Shown here one piece after another: positions 1 through 8,960 of a stretch of 64,000 bases of DNA. The DNA comes from Massilia sp. CFBP 13721. GTDB lineage: Bacteria; Pseudomonadota; Gammaproteobacteria; Burkholderiales; Burkholderiaceae_D. Under the pieces are notes generated by a model. The model was not told where the DNA came from and searched no databases. It worked only from the letters and a program-made list of their open reading frames with translations. The position numbers and the translations under genes were made by a program. The first letter of the stretch is position 1; each line of letters opens with the position of its first letter. Location: positions 1 through 64,000 of the forward strand of contig NZ_JACYUY010000019.1 of assembly GCF_014842025.1 (NCBI RefSeq), given 5' to 3'.

Positions 1-23
1 CACACTGCCCGCGTTGCATTAAC

Positions 24-160
24 CGTAGGGTGGACTCCGTCCACGCGGTACGACGTATGCATATCGACATCCCCGCACATCCTCGGAGCGCGTGCGCCCG
101 GAAGTTTTGCATGGCGTTGCGGTGTGCGAACGGAAAGCCGTGGACGGAGTCCACCCTACG
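24..160. repeat. REP-like inverted repeat pair
   Basis: A 22-nt sequence at 24-45 recurs as its exact reverse complement at 139-160. Each arm is itself a small hairpin, GTGGAC-TCC-GTCCAC, so the pair forms two head-to-head hairpins about 93 nt apart. This nested geometry is typical of REP/BIME-type intergenic repeats. The surrounding 1-266 stretch has no credible gene: the only ORF (19-234, minus) runs through both arms and has no recognisable content. Confidence 0.7.
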
Positions 161-266
161 CAGGGCGCGGCGCCGGGTTTTTCTTGCCCGGTGTTAGGTA
201 CGCCACGTGCACTTGTGAGCGGATGCACTATCATGAAGCCAACATTATAAAAAGAGCATCGGCATC

Positions 267-1325
267 ATGACCCAGTACAACTTGCAGCAAAAGTTCTTCC
301 TGATCCTGCTGACCATCGTCACCCTCGCCTTCGGCTGGATCCTGCTGCCGTATTCCGGCGCCGTGTTCTGGGGCGTGGTGCTGGCCATCCTGTTCGCACC
401 CTTGTATCGCTACCTGCTGCGCGCCACCAAGTACAAGCCGACGGTGGCGGCGCTGCTGACGCTGCTGTTAATCGTCGTGATGGTGATCCTGCCGTTGTCG
501 CTCATCAGCGCTTCGCTGGTCACACAGGCCCTTGCGATCTACGAGATGGTCAGCTCGGGCCAGATCGACTTCGGCGCCTATTTCCTGCGCATCGTGCATT
601 CGCTGCCGCAATGGATGGAAAACCTGCTGGAACGCTTCGAACTGACCGACCTGTCCTCCTTGCAGCAAAAGCTGACCGAAGGCGCGGCCCAGCTGAGCCA
701 GACGGCGGCGCGCCAGGCGATTGCCATCGGCAGCCGCACCTTCGACTTCCTGGTGAGCCTGGTCATCATGTTGTACCTGCTGTTTTTCCTGCTGCGCGAC
801 GGCCAGTCGCTGGCGACCCGTATCAAGCGCGCCTTCCCGCTCAGCAGCAACTACAAGCAGCGCCTGTTCAGCAATTTCACGACCGTGATCCGTGCCACCG
901 TCAAGGGCAACGTGCTGGTGGCGGCGGCGCAGGGCGCGCTCGGCGGCCTGATCTTCTGGTTCCTCGGCGTCCAGGGCGCTTTGCTGTGGGCGGTGGTGAT
1001 GGCCTTCCTGTCGCTGCTGCCGGCGGTCGGCGCGGCCATCGTGTGGGCGCCGGTGGCGGTGTACTTCCTGGTGACAGGCGCGATCTGGCAGGGCGTGGTG
1101 CTGATCGCGTTCGGCGTGCTGGTCATCGGCCTGGTCGACAACGTGCTGCGCCCGGTCCTGGTGGGCAAGGATACGAAAATGCCGGACTACTTGGTGCTGT
1201 TGTCGACGATCGGCGGCATGGCCTTGTTCGGCCTGAACGGTTTCGTCATCGGTCCGGTGATCGCGGCGCTGTTCATCGCTTGCTGGGACCTGTTCGTCTC
1301 GACCGAGGAATTCCAGCTGCATTGA
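267..1325 (+). CDS. AI-2E family transporter (PerM/YdiK-like permease)
   Basis: The 352-residue polytopic inner-membrane protein has the layout of the AI-2E/PerM exporter family (PF01594): paired N-terminal membrane helices (about residues 9-45 and 60-85), a soluble central segment (about 100-155) rich in coiled-coil-like residues, then several C-terminal helices with the family-typical segment around LVDNVLRPVLVGK followed by P-D-Y-L-V-L-L-S-T-I-G-G. The family exports varied small solutes or ions, and AI-2 transport itself has been shown for only a few members, so the substrate is unknown. Length fits the family. The Shine-Dalgarno sequence is weak. It appears monocistronic, 76 nt ahead of the histidine kinase gene. 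Confidence 0.88.
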   Translation: MTQYNLQQKFFLILLTIVTLAFGWILLPYSGAVFWGVVLAILFAPLYRYLLRATKYKPTVAALLTLLLIVVMVILPLSLISASLVTQALAIYEMVSSGQIDFGAYFLRIVHSLPQWMENLLERFELTDLSSLQQKLTEGAAQLSQTAARQAIAIGSRTFDFLVSLVIMLYLLFFLLRDGQSLATRIKRAFPLSSNYKQRLFSNFTTVIRATVKGNVLVAAAQGALGGLIFWFLGVQGALLWAVVMAFLSLLPAVGAAIVWAPVAVYFLVTGAIWQGVVLIAFGVLVIGLVDNVLRPVLVGKDTKMPDYLVLLSTIGGMALFGLNGFVIGPVIAALFIACWDLFVSTEEFQLH

Positions 1326-1401
1326 AGAGTCAACGCGGCTGCGGCAAAATGGCATCGTCTACAGCGGCCCATCGCGTGGCCGCGCTACCTTCCTGGAACC
1401 C

Positions 1402-3465
1402 ATGGCGCCCGACTCCCCCTCCTCCGCTTCAGGACCCAACCCGCACCCCAGTTCCGAGACGCGCTTTCGCGAATTGTTCGAGCAGGCGCCGACCAGCATC
1501 CAGATCCTCGCGCCGGACGGGCGCACGCTGCGCGTCAACAAGGCCTGGGAAGATTTATGGGAGATCCATGCCGGCACCTCGCTGTACGCCTTCATCCTGA
1601 GCGACGAATACAGCCTGCTGAGCGACCCGCAGCTGGTGGACAGCGGCATCGCCGGCTACCTGCGGCAAGCGCTGGCCGGCGAATCGGTCGAAGTGCCGGC
1701 CGTGTATTACGACGTGACGGTACTGGGCGGCAGCGGCCGCGCGCGCTGGGTGACGGCGCGCGCGCACCCGATCAAGGACGCCGGCGGCCGCATCCTCGAA
1801 GTCATGCTGATGCACGAGGATATCACCGAGCGCGTGCTGTCGGAAAACGCCCTGCGCGAGCGCGAACAGCGCTTCCGTTCGCTGGTGATGGCGACTTCGC
1901 AAACCGTCTGGAGTACCGCGCCCGACGGCCGCGTGCTGGAAGATTCGCCGTCCTGGCGCGCGGTGACCGGCCAGAGCTACGAAGAGTGGAAAGAAACCGG
2001 CTGGCTCGATGCCGTGCACCCCGACGACCGCGAACGCGCGCACCGGACCTGGATGGAATGCACCACCACGCGCGCCGTCTACGAGACCGAATACCGGCTG
2101 CGCCAGCTGGACGGCAGCTACCGCTGGACCGCCGTCAAAGGGGTGCCGATCGAGGGCGCCGACGGGACGGTGCGCGAGTGGATCGGCGCCAACAAGGACA
2201 TCCACGCGATGGTCACGGCCCAGGCCGAACTGGCGGCGCGCCTGGGCCACGAGCAGCGCCATTCGGCTTTATTAATCAAAGTGGCGCAGGCGTCGCGCAC
2301 CCTCGGCAGCGCGCTGGCGAGCGAGGACATCGCCGCCGGGCTGGTCGAGGAAGTGCGCGCCATCCTGGAAGTACACCAGGCGGTGGTGTCGCTGAACGTC
2401 GGCGGCGACCAGGAAATCAATGCGGTGTCGATGTCGGACAAGTACGCGCGCTACCGCAGCTATGCCGTCAAACCGGACGGCAGCGGCATCTATGCGTACG
2501 TGTGCCGCACCAACCAGGTACTGCGCCTGACCCAGGCGCAGCTGGAAGCGCATCCGGCGTGGAAGGGCTTCGGCAGCCATGCGGCGCAGCACCCGCCGAT
2601 CCGTGGCTGGCTGGCGGTGCCGCTGGTCGACCGCAAGGGCCAGAACATCGGCCTGATCCAGGCGTCCGACAAGATCGAGGGCGAATTTAGCGAGCAGGAC
2701 GAAGCGATCCTGGTGCAGCTGGCCTCGATCGCGGCCAACGGTTTCGAAAATGCGCGGCTGTACAGTTCGCTGAAGGAACAGGACCGGCGCAAGGACGAAT
2801 TTCTTGCCATGCTGGCGCACGAATTGCGCAACCCGCTGGCGCCGATCTCCGCCGCCGCCGAACTGCTCAAGATCGGCAGCGCCAGCGAAGAACGGGTGCG
2901 CCGCTCGAGCGAAGTCATCTGCCGCCAAGTAAAACACCTGACTTCGCTGGTGGACGACCTGCTCGACATCTCGCGCGTCACGCGCGGCCTGATCCAGCTG
3001 GAGAATGTCGCCGTCGACGTGAATGCCACCATCGGCAGCGCCGTCGAGCAGGCGCGGCCCCTGATCGCAGCACGCGACCACGCGCTGACGGTGCGACAAG
3101 CGCCGCCGGGCAGCACCGTCGCGGGCGACCCCAACCGGCTGGTGCAGGTGCTGGCCAACCTGCTCAACAATGCAGCGAAATACACGCCGCGCGGCGGACG
3201 CATCCTGCTGGCGGCCGAATGCGACGGCACGCATGTGCACATCCGCGTGCAGGACAACGGGATCGGCATCGACAGGCACCTGCTGCCGCAGGTATTCGAC
3301 CTGTTCACCCAAGCCGAACGCACCCCGGACCGTTCGCAGGGCGGGCTCGGCATCGGGCTGGCGCTGGTGAAAAACGTCGTCGGCCTGCACGGCGGCACGG
3401 TGACGGCGCACAGCGACGGGCCGGGTACGGGCAGCACGTTTACGGTGTCGCTGCACACGGTTTAA
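1402..3465 (+). CDS. Soluble PAS-PAS-GAF sensor histidine kinase
   Basis: The 687-residue protein has no signal peptide or membrane segment, so it should sense in the cytoplasm. Domains in order are PAS (about 22-140, RFRELFEQAPTSIQIL), a second PAS with PAC tail (about 150-275), GAF (about 290-450), HisKA with H-box HELRNPLAP in which His473 is the expected phosphorylation site, and HATPase_c ending in GLGIGLALVKNVVGLHGG. No receiver domain is fused and no response regulator gene is adjacent, so the partner is encoded elsewhere. The start at 1402 has no clear ribosome binding site, but upstream in-frame sequence shows no domain. Confidence 0.88.
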   Translation: MAPDSPSSASGPNPHPSSETRFRELFEQAPTSIQILAPDGRTLRVNKAWEDLWEIHAGTSLYAFILSDEYSLLSDPQLVDSGIAGYLRQALAGESVEVPAVYYDVTVLGGSGRARWVTARAHPIKDAGGRILEVMLMHEDITERVLSENALREREQRFRSLVMATSQTVWSTAPDGRVLEDSPSWRAVTGQSYEEWKETGWLDAVHPDDRERAHRTWMECTTTRAVYETEYRLRQLDGSYRWTAVKGVPIEGADGTVREWIGANKDIHAMVTAQAELAARLGHEQRHSALLIKVAQASRTLGSALASEDIAAGLVEEVRAILEVHQAVVSLNVGGDQEINAVSMSDKYARYRSYAVKPDGSGIYAYVCRTNQVLRLTQAQLEAHPAWKGFGSHAAQHPPIRGWLAVPLVDRKGQNIGLIQASDKIEGEFSEQDEAILVQLASIAANGFENARLYSSLKEQDRRKDEFLAMLAHELRNPLAPISAAAELLKIGSASEERVRRSSEVICRQVKHLTSLVDDLLDISRVTRGLIQLENVAVDVNATIGSAVEQARPLIAARDHALTVRQAPPGSTVAGDPNRLVQVLANLLNNAAKYTPRGGRILLAAECDGTHVHIRVQDNGIGIDRHLLPQVFDLFTQAERTPDRSQGGLGIGLALVKNVVGLHGGTVTAHSDGPGTGSTFTVSLHTV

Positions 3466-3531
3466 GCAAAGACATTTCTCGCGGCATCAGGGGCGGCGTC
3501 GATCGCGCGCAAAATCGCGGATAATCGCGGC

Positions 3532-3978
3532 ATGTCCACATCGACCTTTCCTGCGGGCGTCTGCCCTTGCGGCGGCCCGGCGCTCGCCACTTGCTGCGGC
3601 CCCTTCATCGCCGGCGACGCCCTGCCGCCCACGGCAGAAGCCCTGATGCGCTCGCGCTATACGGCATATACCCAGCGCAATGAAAACTACCTGCGCGCAA
3701 CCTGGCATCCCAGCACGCGGCCGCACGACGCCATCCTCGACCCCGACGAACAGCTGCGCTGGCTGGGGTTGGAGATAAAATCTGCTTTACGTTTACGTCA
3801 ACGTAAAGCAGAATTGCCGCAGGATCCAGATAGCGATACGGTTGAATTCGTCGCGCGTTTCAAGGTCGGCGGGCGCGCGCACCGGTTGCACGAGCTGAGC
3901 CGCTTCCTGCGCGAACCCGACCCGGAGATCGGCGGCCAGCGGCGCTGGTTCTATCTGGACGGCACATTTCCGAAGTAA
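3532..3978 (+). CDS. YchJ-family SEC-C motif protein
   Basis: The 148-residue protein starts with a cysteine-rich zinc-binding SEC-C-like motif (CPCGG...CCGPF, residues 12-25), followed by the YchJ/UPF0225 signature around ALMRSRYTAY and the FVARFKVGGRAHRLHE segment near the C-terminus. The family is an NTF2-like fold of unknown function. Codons 84-94 (SALRLRQRKAE) are encoded by a perfect 32-nt palindrome, and they sit where family members, as recalled, usually have a short variable loop. The gene therefore seems to carry a regulatory site for the downstream liu operon within its coding sequence. It ends 19 nt before liuB. Confidence 0.85.
   Translation: MSTSTFPAGVCPCGGPALATCCGPFIAGDALPPTAEALMRSRYTAYTQRNENYLRATWHPSTRPHDAILDPDEQLRWLGLEIKSALRLRQRKAELPQDPDSDTVEFVARFKVGGRAHRLHELSRFLREPDPEIGGQRRWFYLDGTFPK
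3781..3812. promoter_or_regulatory. Palindromic operator, probable LiuR-type site
   Basis: Perfect 13-bp arms (TCTGCTTTACGTT / AACGTAAAGCAGA) flank TACGTC. Three ACGT cores lie at 6-nt spacing. The TTTACGT...ACGTAAA core resembles the palindromes described for LiuR, the MerR-family regulator of leucine catabolism (recalled, not searched). It lies inside the ychJ-like coding sequence, 185 nt upstream of the liuB start codon. Its function as an operator is inferred from the perfect symmetry and the gene downstream. Confidence 0.6.
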
Positions 3979-3997
3979 GAGAAAAATAGAGGACGGC

Positions 3998-5605
3998 ATG
4001 CCCCATATCGAGAGCAAACTCAATCCACGCGGCGACGATTTCAAAGCCAACGCCGCGGCCATGCAGACCATCGTCGACGACTTGCGCGCCAAGGTGGCGG
4101 CGGTCGCCGCAGGCGGCGGCGAAGCGGCACGTAATAAACACGTCGCGCGCGGAAAACTGCTGCCACGCGACCGCGTGCAGATGCTGCTCGACCCGGGCAC
4201 GCCCTTCCTCGAGTTCTCCCAACTGGCCGCCTACGAGATGTATGACGGGGCGGCGCCAGCCGCCGGCATCATCACCGGCATTGGCCGCGTCGCCGGCCAG
4301 GAGTGCGTGATCGTCTGTAACGACGCCACCGTCAAAGGCGGCACCTATTACCCGATGACGGTCAAAAAACACCTGCGTGCCCAGGAAATCGCCGAGCAGA
4401 ATAACCTGCCGTGCATCTACCTGGTCGACTCGGGCGGCGCCAATCTGCCGAACCAGGACGACGTCTTCCCCGACCGCGACCATTTCGGCCGCATCTTTTA
4501 CAACCAGGCGAATTTATCAAGCAAGGGCATCCCGCAGATCGCGGTGGTGATGGGTTCGTGCACCGCCGGCGGCGCTTACGTGCCCGCGATGAGCGACGAA
4601 TCGATCATCGTCAAGGAACAAGGCACGATTTTCCTCGGCGGCCCGCCATTGGTAAAGGCGGCGACCGGCGAAGTGGTCAGCGCCGAAGACCTGGGCGGCG
4701 GCGACGTCCACACGCGTTTGTCGGGCGTGGTCGACCACCTGGCCCAGAACGATCTACATGCGCTGTCGCTGGCGCGGAACATCGTCTCTAACCTGAACCG
4801 CACCAAGCCGGTGCAGGGGGCGACGCGCGAGACGGTGGAACCGAAATACCCGGCGCAGGAGCTGTACGGCGTGATCCCGGTCGATACCCGCAAACCCTTC
4901 GACGTGCGCGAAGTGATCGCGCGCGTGGTCGACGGCAGCGAATTCGACGAGTTCAAGGCGCGCTACGGCACCACGCTGGTGTGCGGCTTCGCCCATATCT
5001 ACGGCGTGAAAGTCGGCATCATCGCCAACAACGGCATCCTGTTCTCGGAGTCGGCGTTAAAAGGGACGCATTTCATCGAACTGTGCTGCCAGCGCAAGAT
5101 CCCCCTGGTCTTCCTGCAAAACATCACTGGCTTCATGGTGGGTAGAAAATACGAAAACGAGGGCATCGCCCGCAACGGCGCCAAGATGGTGACCGCGGTC
5201 GCCACCGCCTCGGTGCCGAAGTTCACCGTCATCATCGGCGGCTCCTTCGGCGCCGGCAATTACGGCATGTGCGGCCGCGCCTTTTCTCCGCGCTTCCTGT
5301 GGATGTGGCCGAACGCGCGCATTTCCGTGATGGGCGGCGACCAGGCGGCCTCGGTGCTGGCGACCGTCAAGCGCGACGGCATCGAAGGCAAAGGCGGCCA
5401 GTGGTCGGCGGACGAGGAAGCGGCCTTCAAGCAGCCGATCAAGGAACAGTACGAACACCAGGGCCACCCGTATTACGCGTCGGCGCGCCTGTGGGACGAC
5501 GGCGTCATCGATCCGGCCGACACGCGCATGGTGCTGGGCCTGGGCCTGTCGGCGGCGCTGAACGCGCCAATCGAAGCCACGAAGTTCGGCGTGTTCCGCA
5601 TGTAA
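3998..5605 (+). CDS. liuB: Methylcrotonoyl-CoA carboxylase beta (carboxyltransferase) subunit
   Basis: The 535-residue carboxyltransferase subunit transfers CO2 from carboxybiotin to 3-methylcrotonyl-CoA in leucine/isovalerate degradation. Acyl-CoA carboxylase beta signatures run through the whole length: the segment ARGKLLPRDRVQMLLDPGTPF at about 45-70, IYLVDSGGANLPNQDDVFPD at about 140-165, MGSCTAGGAYVPAMSDE, and GGSFGAGNYGMCGRAFSPRF near 410-435. The last two favour methylcrotonyl-CoA over propionyl-CoA carboxylase, as do the liuC, liuD and liuE neighbours. A GAGGA ribosome binding site precedes the ATG. It is the first gene of the liu-bio operon; liuA (isovaleryl-CoA dehydrogenase) is not in the window. 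Confidence 0.95.
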   Translation: MPHIESKLNPRGDDFKANAAAMQTIVDDLRAKVAAVAAGGGEAARNKHVARGKLLPRDRVQMLLDPGTPFLEFSQLAAYEMYDGAAPAAGIITGIGRVAGQECVIVCNDATVKGGTYYPMTVKKHLRAQEIAEQNNLPCIYLVDSGGANLPNQDDVFPDRDHFGRIFYNQANLSSKGIPQIAVVMGSCTAGGAYVPAMSDESIIVKEQGTIFLGGPPLVKAATGEVVSAEDLGGGDVHTRLSGVVDHLAQNDLHALSLARNIVSNLNRTKPVQGATRETVEPKYPAQELYGVIPVDTRKPFDVREVIARVVDGSEFDEFKARYGTTLVCGFAHIYGVKVGIIANNGILFSESALKGTHFIELCCQRKIPLVFLQNITGFMVGRKYENEGIARNGAKMVTAVATASVPKFTVIIGGSFGAGNYGMCGRAFSPRFLWMWPNARISVMGGDQAASVLATVKRDGIEGKGGQWSADEEAAFKQPIKEQYEHQGHPYYASARLWDDGVIDPADTRMVLGLGLSAALNAPIEATKFGVFRM

Positions 5606-5613
5606 GGAGAACG

Positions 5614-6402
5614 ATGATGAACTACGACACCCTCACCATCGGCATCGCCGACAAGGTCGCCACCGTCACCCTGAACCGCCCGGAGCTGCGCAACGCCTTC
5701 AATGAACAGGCGATCGCCGAACTGGCCCTCGCCTTCGATGAACTCGGCCGCAACGAACTGGTGCGCGCCGTGGTGCTGGCGGCGCACGGCCCGGCTTTTT
5801 GCGCCGGCGCCGACCTGAACTGGATGAAGAAGATGGCCGGCTACTCGCATGACGAGAACCGCGCCGACGCCGCGCGCCTGGCCGACATGCTGCGCACGAT
5901 TTACCTGTGCCCGAAGCCGGTTGTCGCCAAGGTGCAGGGCGACTGCTATGCCGGCGGCATGGGCCTGGTCGCGGCCTGCGATATCGTGGTGGCCGCCGAA
6001 GGAGTAAACTTCTGCCTGTCCGAAGTCAAACTCGGACTGATCCCGGCGACCATTTCTCCCTACGTGATCAAGGCGATGGGCGAACAGGCCGCGCGCCGCT
6101 ACTTCTTGACGGCCGAGCGTTTCGATGCCGCCGCCGCGCTGCGCATGGGCTTTGCCCATGAAGTGGTCGTGGCGGAAAACCTCGATACGAGCGTCGCCGC
6201 CATTGTCAAGGCGCTGGTGTCGAACAGCCCGAATGCGGTGCTGGAAGCGAAAAAGCTGGTGCGCGAAGTCGTTGGCCAGCCGGTCACGGATGCGCTGCTG
6301 CTGGATACCGCCGAGCGCATCGCGGCGATCCGCGCATCGAACGAGGGACGCGAAGGCGTGGCATCCTTCCTCGAGAAACGCAAGCCGAACTGGCTCAACT
6401 AA
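5614..6402 (+). CDS. liuC: Methylglutaconyl-CoA hydratase (enoyl-CoA hydratase family)
   Basis: The 262-residue crotonase-fold enzyme probably hydrates 3-methylglutaconyl-CoA to HMG-CoA. Visible crotonase motifs are the oxyanion-hole segments AFCAGADLNWMKKM (about 64-77) and CYAGGMGLVAACDIV (about 111-125), then FCLSEVKLGLIPATISPYV. The D-L-N-W-M-K segment is typical of LiuC-type proteins. The start lies 8 nt after the liuB stop, behind TAAGGAGA; a second ATG follows immediately at 5617. Position in the liu operon supports the specific function over generic enoyl-CoA hydratase. Confidence 0.92.
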   Translation: MMNYDTLTIGIADKVATVTLNRPELRNAFNEQAIAELALAFDELGRNELVRAVVLAAHGPAFCAGADLNWMKKMAGYSHDENRADAARLADMLRTIYLCPKPVVAKVQGDCYAGGMGLVAACDIVVAAEGVNFCLSEVKLGLIPATISPYVIKAMGEQAARRYFLTAERFDAAAALRMGFAHEVVVAENLDTSVAAIVKALVSNSPNAVLEAKKLVREVVGQPVTDALLLDTAERIAAIRASNEGREGVASFLEKRKPNWLN

Positions 6403-6429
6403 GACGCAATAGAAACAACAGGACTCATC

Positions 6430-7773
6430 GTGAAGCAGCACACCTCCTCCGACTGGATCGCACGCAGCCTGCGCAGCGTATGGCACCCCTGCACGCAGAT
6501 GCAGCACCACGAAGAGGTGCCGCTGATCGCGGTCAAGCGGGGGCAAGGGCCGTGGCTGTACGACCATGAGAATAAACGCTACCTGGACGCGATCAGCTCG
6601 TGGTGGGTCAATTTGTTCGGCCATGCCAACCCGCGCATCAACGCGGCCTTGAAAGACCAGCTCGATACGCTGGAACACGCGATGCTGGCCGGTTTTACCC
6701 ATGAACCGGTGATCGAACTGTCGGAGCAGCTGGCCAGCATGACCGGCCACGCGCTCGGCCATGCCTTTTATGCGTCCGACGGCGCTTCCGCGGTCGAGAT
6801 CGCGATGAAGATGAGTTTTCATGCCTGGCGCAATGCGGGCTTCAGCGACAAGCAGGAATTCGTCTGCCTGCAGGGCAGTTATCACGGCGAGACCATCGGC
6901 GCCCTGTCCGTCACCGACGTCCCGCTGTTCAAGGATGCCTACGGCCCGCTCTTGCGCGCGGCGCACGTGGTGGCCTCGCCTGACGCGCGCAATGCGATGG
7001 AGGGCGAATCGAGCCAGGACGTGGCGCGCCGTGCATTGAAGGACGTCGAAACACTGTTCGCGGAGCGCGGAAATAAAATCGCCGCGATGATCGTCGAGCC
7101 GCTGGTGCAGTGCGCGACCGGCATGGCGATGCACGACCCGCTCTACCTGAAACTGCTGCGCGAGCTGTGCGACCGGTATCACGTGCACCTGATCGCCGAC
7201 GAGATCGCGGTCGGCTGCGGGCGCACCGGCACCTTCTTTGCCTGCGAACAGGCCGCCATCTGGCCGGACTTTATCTGCCTGTCGAAAGGCATCAGCGGCG
7301 GCTACCTGCCGCTGTCGCTGGTGCTGACGACCGACGCCATCTACCAGTCCTTCTATAGCGAAGACATCACGCGCGGCTTTTTGCACTCGCACTCGTACAC
7401 CGGCAATGCGCTGGCTTGCCGCGCGGCGCTGGCGACCTTGCAGATCTTCCGCGACGACGACGTCTTGAACCGCAACCGCGAACTGGCGACCAAACTCACC
7501 ATCGCCATGGCGCCGCTGGCCGAGCACGAACGCGTGCGCCATTTCAGGCAGCGCGGCATGATCTTCGCGTTCGATGCGGTCGAACCGGACAGCGGCCGCG
7601 CTGCGACCTTCGCCCGCCGCTTCTTCACCAGCGCCCTCGACCAGGAACTGCTGCTGCGCCCGATCGGCCGCACCGTGTACGTGATGCCGCCGTATGTGCT
7701 GGATGAGGAAGAGATCGACCTGCTGGGTGTACGTGTGAAAACCGTATTCGAATCCGTGATCGCAGGGGCATGA
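6430..7773 (+). CDS. bioA: Adenosylmethionine-8-amino-7-oxononanoate aminotransferase
   Basis: The 447-residue PLP-dependent class III aminotransferase makes 7,8-diaminopelargonate from KAPA with S-adenosylmethionine as amino donor, the second step of biotin ring assembly. Recognisable are the N-terminal WHPCTQM motif typical of BioA, the SWWVNLFGHANPRIN segment, GSYHGETIGALSVTD, and the PLP lysine in FICLSKGISGGYLPLS (Lys286). It starts with GTG behind AGGA, 27 nt after liuC on the same strand with no terminator between, so it is most likely cotranscribed with the liu genes. It overlaps bioF by 4 nt. Confidence 0.96.
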   Translation: MKQHTSSDWIARSLRSVWHPCTQMQHHEEVPLIAVKRGQGPWLYDHENKRYLDAISSWWVNLFGHANPRINAALKDQLDTLEHAMLAGFTHEPVIELSEQLASMTGHALGHAFYASDGASAVEIAMKMSFHAWRNAGFSDKQEFVCLQGSYHGETIGALSVTDVPLFKDAYGPLLRAAHVVASPDARNAMEGESSQDVARRALKDVETLFAERGNKIAAMIVEPLVQCATGMAMHDPLYLKLLRELCDRYHVHLIADEIAVGCGRTGTFFACEQAAIWPDFICLSKGISGGYLPLSLVLTTDAIYQSFYSEDITRGFLHSHSYTGNALACRAALATLQIFRDDDVLNRNRELATKLTIAMAPLAEHERVRHFRQRGMIFAFDAVEPDSGRAATFARRFFTSALDQELLLRPIGRTVYVMPPYVLDEEEIDLLGVRVKTVFESVIAGA

Positions 7774-8960
7774 TGGACCTGATCGAGAACGTCAACCGCA
7801 AGCTGGCCGCGCTGGACGCACAGAGCCTGATCCGCCGGCGCCGCATCGCCGACACCCGCTGCGCGCCGCTGCAGGTGGTCGACGGACGCGCCATGCTGGC
7901 CTTTTGCAGCAACGATTACCTGGGCCTGGCCGCGCACCCGCGTGTGGTCGAAGCCTTGCGCGCCGGCGCCCAGCTATACGGCGCCGGCAGCGGCGCCTCG
8001 CACCTGATCAGCGGCCATAGCCGCGCCCATGCCATCCTCGAGGAACGCCTGGCCGAATTTGCCGCGCCCCATATCGAGGAAGCGCGCGCGCTGTATTTCA
8101 GTACCGGCTACATGGCTAACCTGGCCGTCTTGAGCGGGCTCGGTGCGGACAAGGATGTCATCATCTTTTCCGAGGCGCTCAACCACGCCTCGCTGATCGA
8201 TGGCGCCCGCCTGGCGCGCGCAAGCGTCCAGGTCTACCCGCACGGCGATATCGCTGCGCTCGACGCGCTGCTGGGCGCGAGCGGCGCCGCCACCAAAATC
8301 GTCGCCACCGACGCCGTCTTTAGCATGGATGGCGACCTGGCGCCGCTGCCGCAACTGCTATCCCTGTGCGAACGCCACGGCGCCTGGCTGATCGTCGACG
8401 ATGCCCACGGCTTTGGCGTACTCGGTGACCAGGGCCGCGGCGCGCTCGAACATTTCGGCCTGCGCTCGCCAAATCTCGTGTATATCGGCACCCTCGGCAA
8501 GGCGGCCGGCGTCGGCGGCGCCTTTATCGCGGCCCACGCCAGCGTGATCGAGCTGATGATCCAGCGCGCGCGGCCCTACATCTATACCACCGCGGCGCCG
8601 CCGGCGCTGGCGCATGCCTTGTTGACCAGCCTCGACATCATCAGCGGCGACGAAGGCGCGGCCTTGCGCAGTCATCTCGCCTTGCTGATCGCCCAGCTGG
8701 ATGCGGAGTTGCAGTTGCAGCGCTGGCAGCGGGTGGCCTCGACCACACCGATCCAGCCGATCGTCATCGGCCCCAACGACGAGGCGCTGCGCATCGCCGC
8801 CGCGCTGCATGGGCGCGGCCTGTGGGTGCCGGCGATCCGTCCGCCGACGGTACCACAGGGCACGGCGCGCCTGCGCGTTACCCTGTCGGCCGCGCACACG
8901 CACGACGAAGTTGCGCAATTGGCCGCTGCACTGAACGAACTGGAACGGGAGTCCATGTGA
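7770..8960 (+). CDS. bioF: 8-amino-7-oxononanoate synthase
   Basis: The 396-residue alpha-oxoamine synthase condenses pimeloyl-thioester with L-alanine to KAPA using PLP. Family motifs are FCSNDYLGLAAHPRV near residue 46, the glycine-rich GSGASHLISGHS, DDAHGFGVLGDQGRG around 210, and the PLP lysine in YIGTLGKAAGVGGAF (Lys244). Length matches BioF. Its ATG overlaps the bioA stop (ATGA); a second ATG at 7773 is an equally possible start. The stop overlaps the bioD GTG start (GTGA), implying translational coupling through bioA-bioF-bioD. Confidence 0.96.
   Translation: MMDLIENVNRKLAALDAQSLIRRRRIADTRCAPLQVVDGRAMLAFCSNDYLGLAAHPRVVEALRAGAQLYGAGSGASHLISGHSRAHAILEERLAEFAAPHIEEARALYFSTGYMANLAVLSGLGADKDVIIFSEALNHASLIDGARLARASVQVYPHGDIAALDALLGASGAATKIVATDAVFSMDGDLAPLPQLLSLCERHGAWLIVDDAHGFGVLGDQGRGALEHFGLRSPNLVYIGTLGKAAGVGGAFIAAHASVIELMIQRARPYIYTTAAPPALAHALLTSLDIISGDEGAALRSHLALLIAQLDAELQLQRWQRVASTTPIQPIVIGPNDEALRIAAALHGRGLWVPAIRPPTVPQGTARLRVTLSAAHTHDEVAQLAAALNELERESM

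Noticed and set aside
3781..3812. Palindrome in the ychJ-like gene as a terminator or transposon scar
   Set aside because: There is no T-run and no target-site duplication; the reading frame is kept and the ACGT spacing suits a regulator site better.
5473..7542. 689-codon minus-strand ORF across liuB, liuC and bioA
   Set aside because: The His/Arg/Gln/Asp-rich composition and lack of any domain are typical antisense shadows of high-GC genes; all three sense genes are unambiguous.
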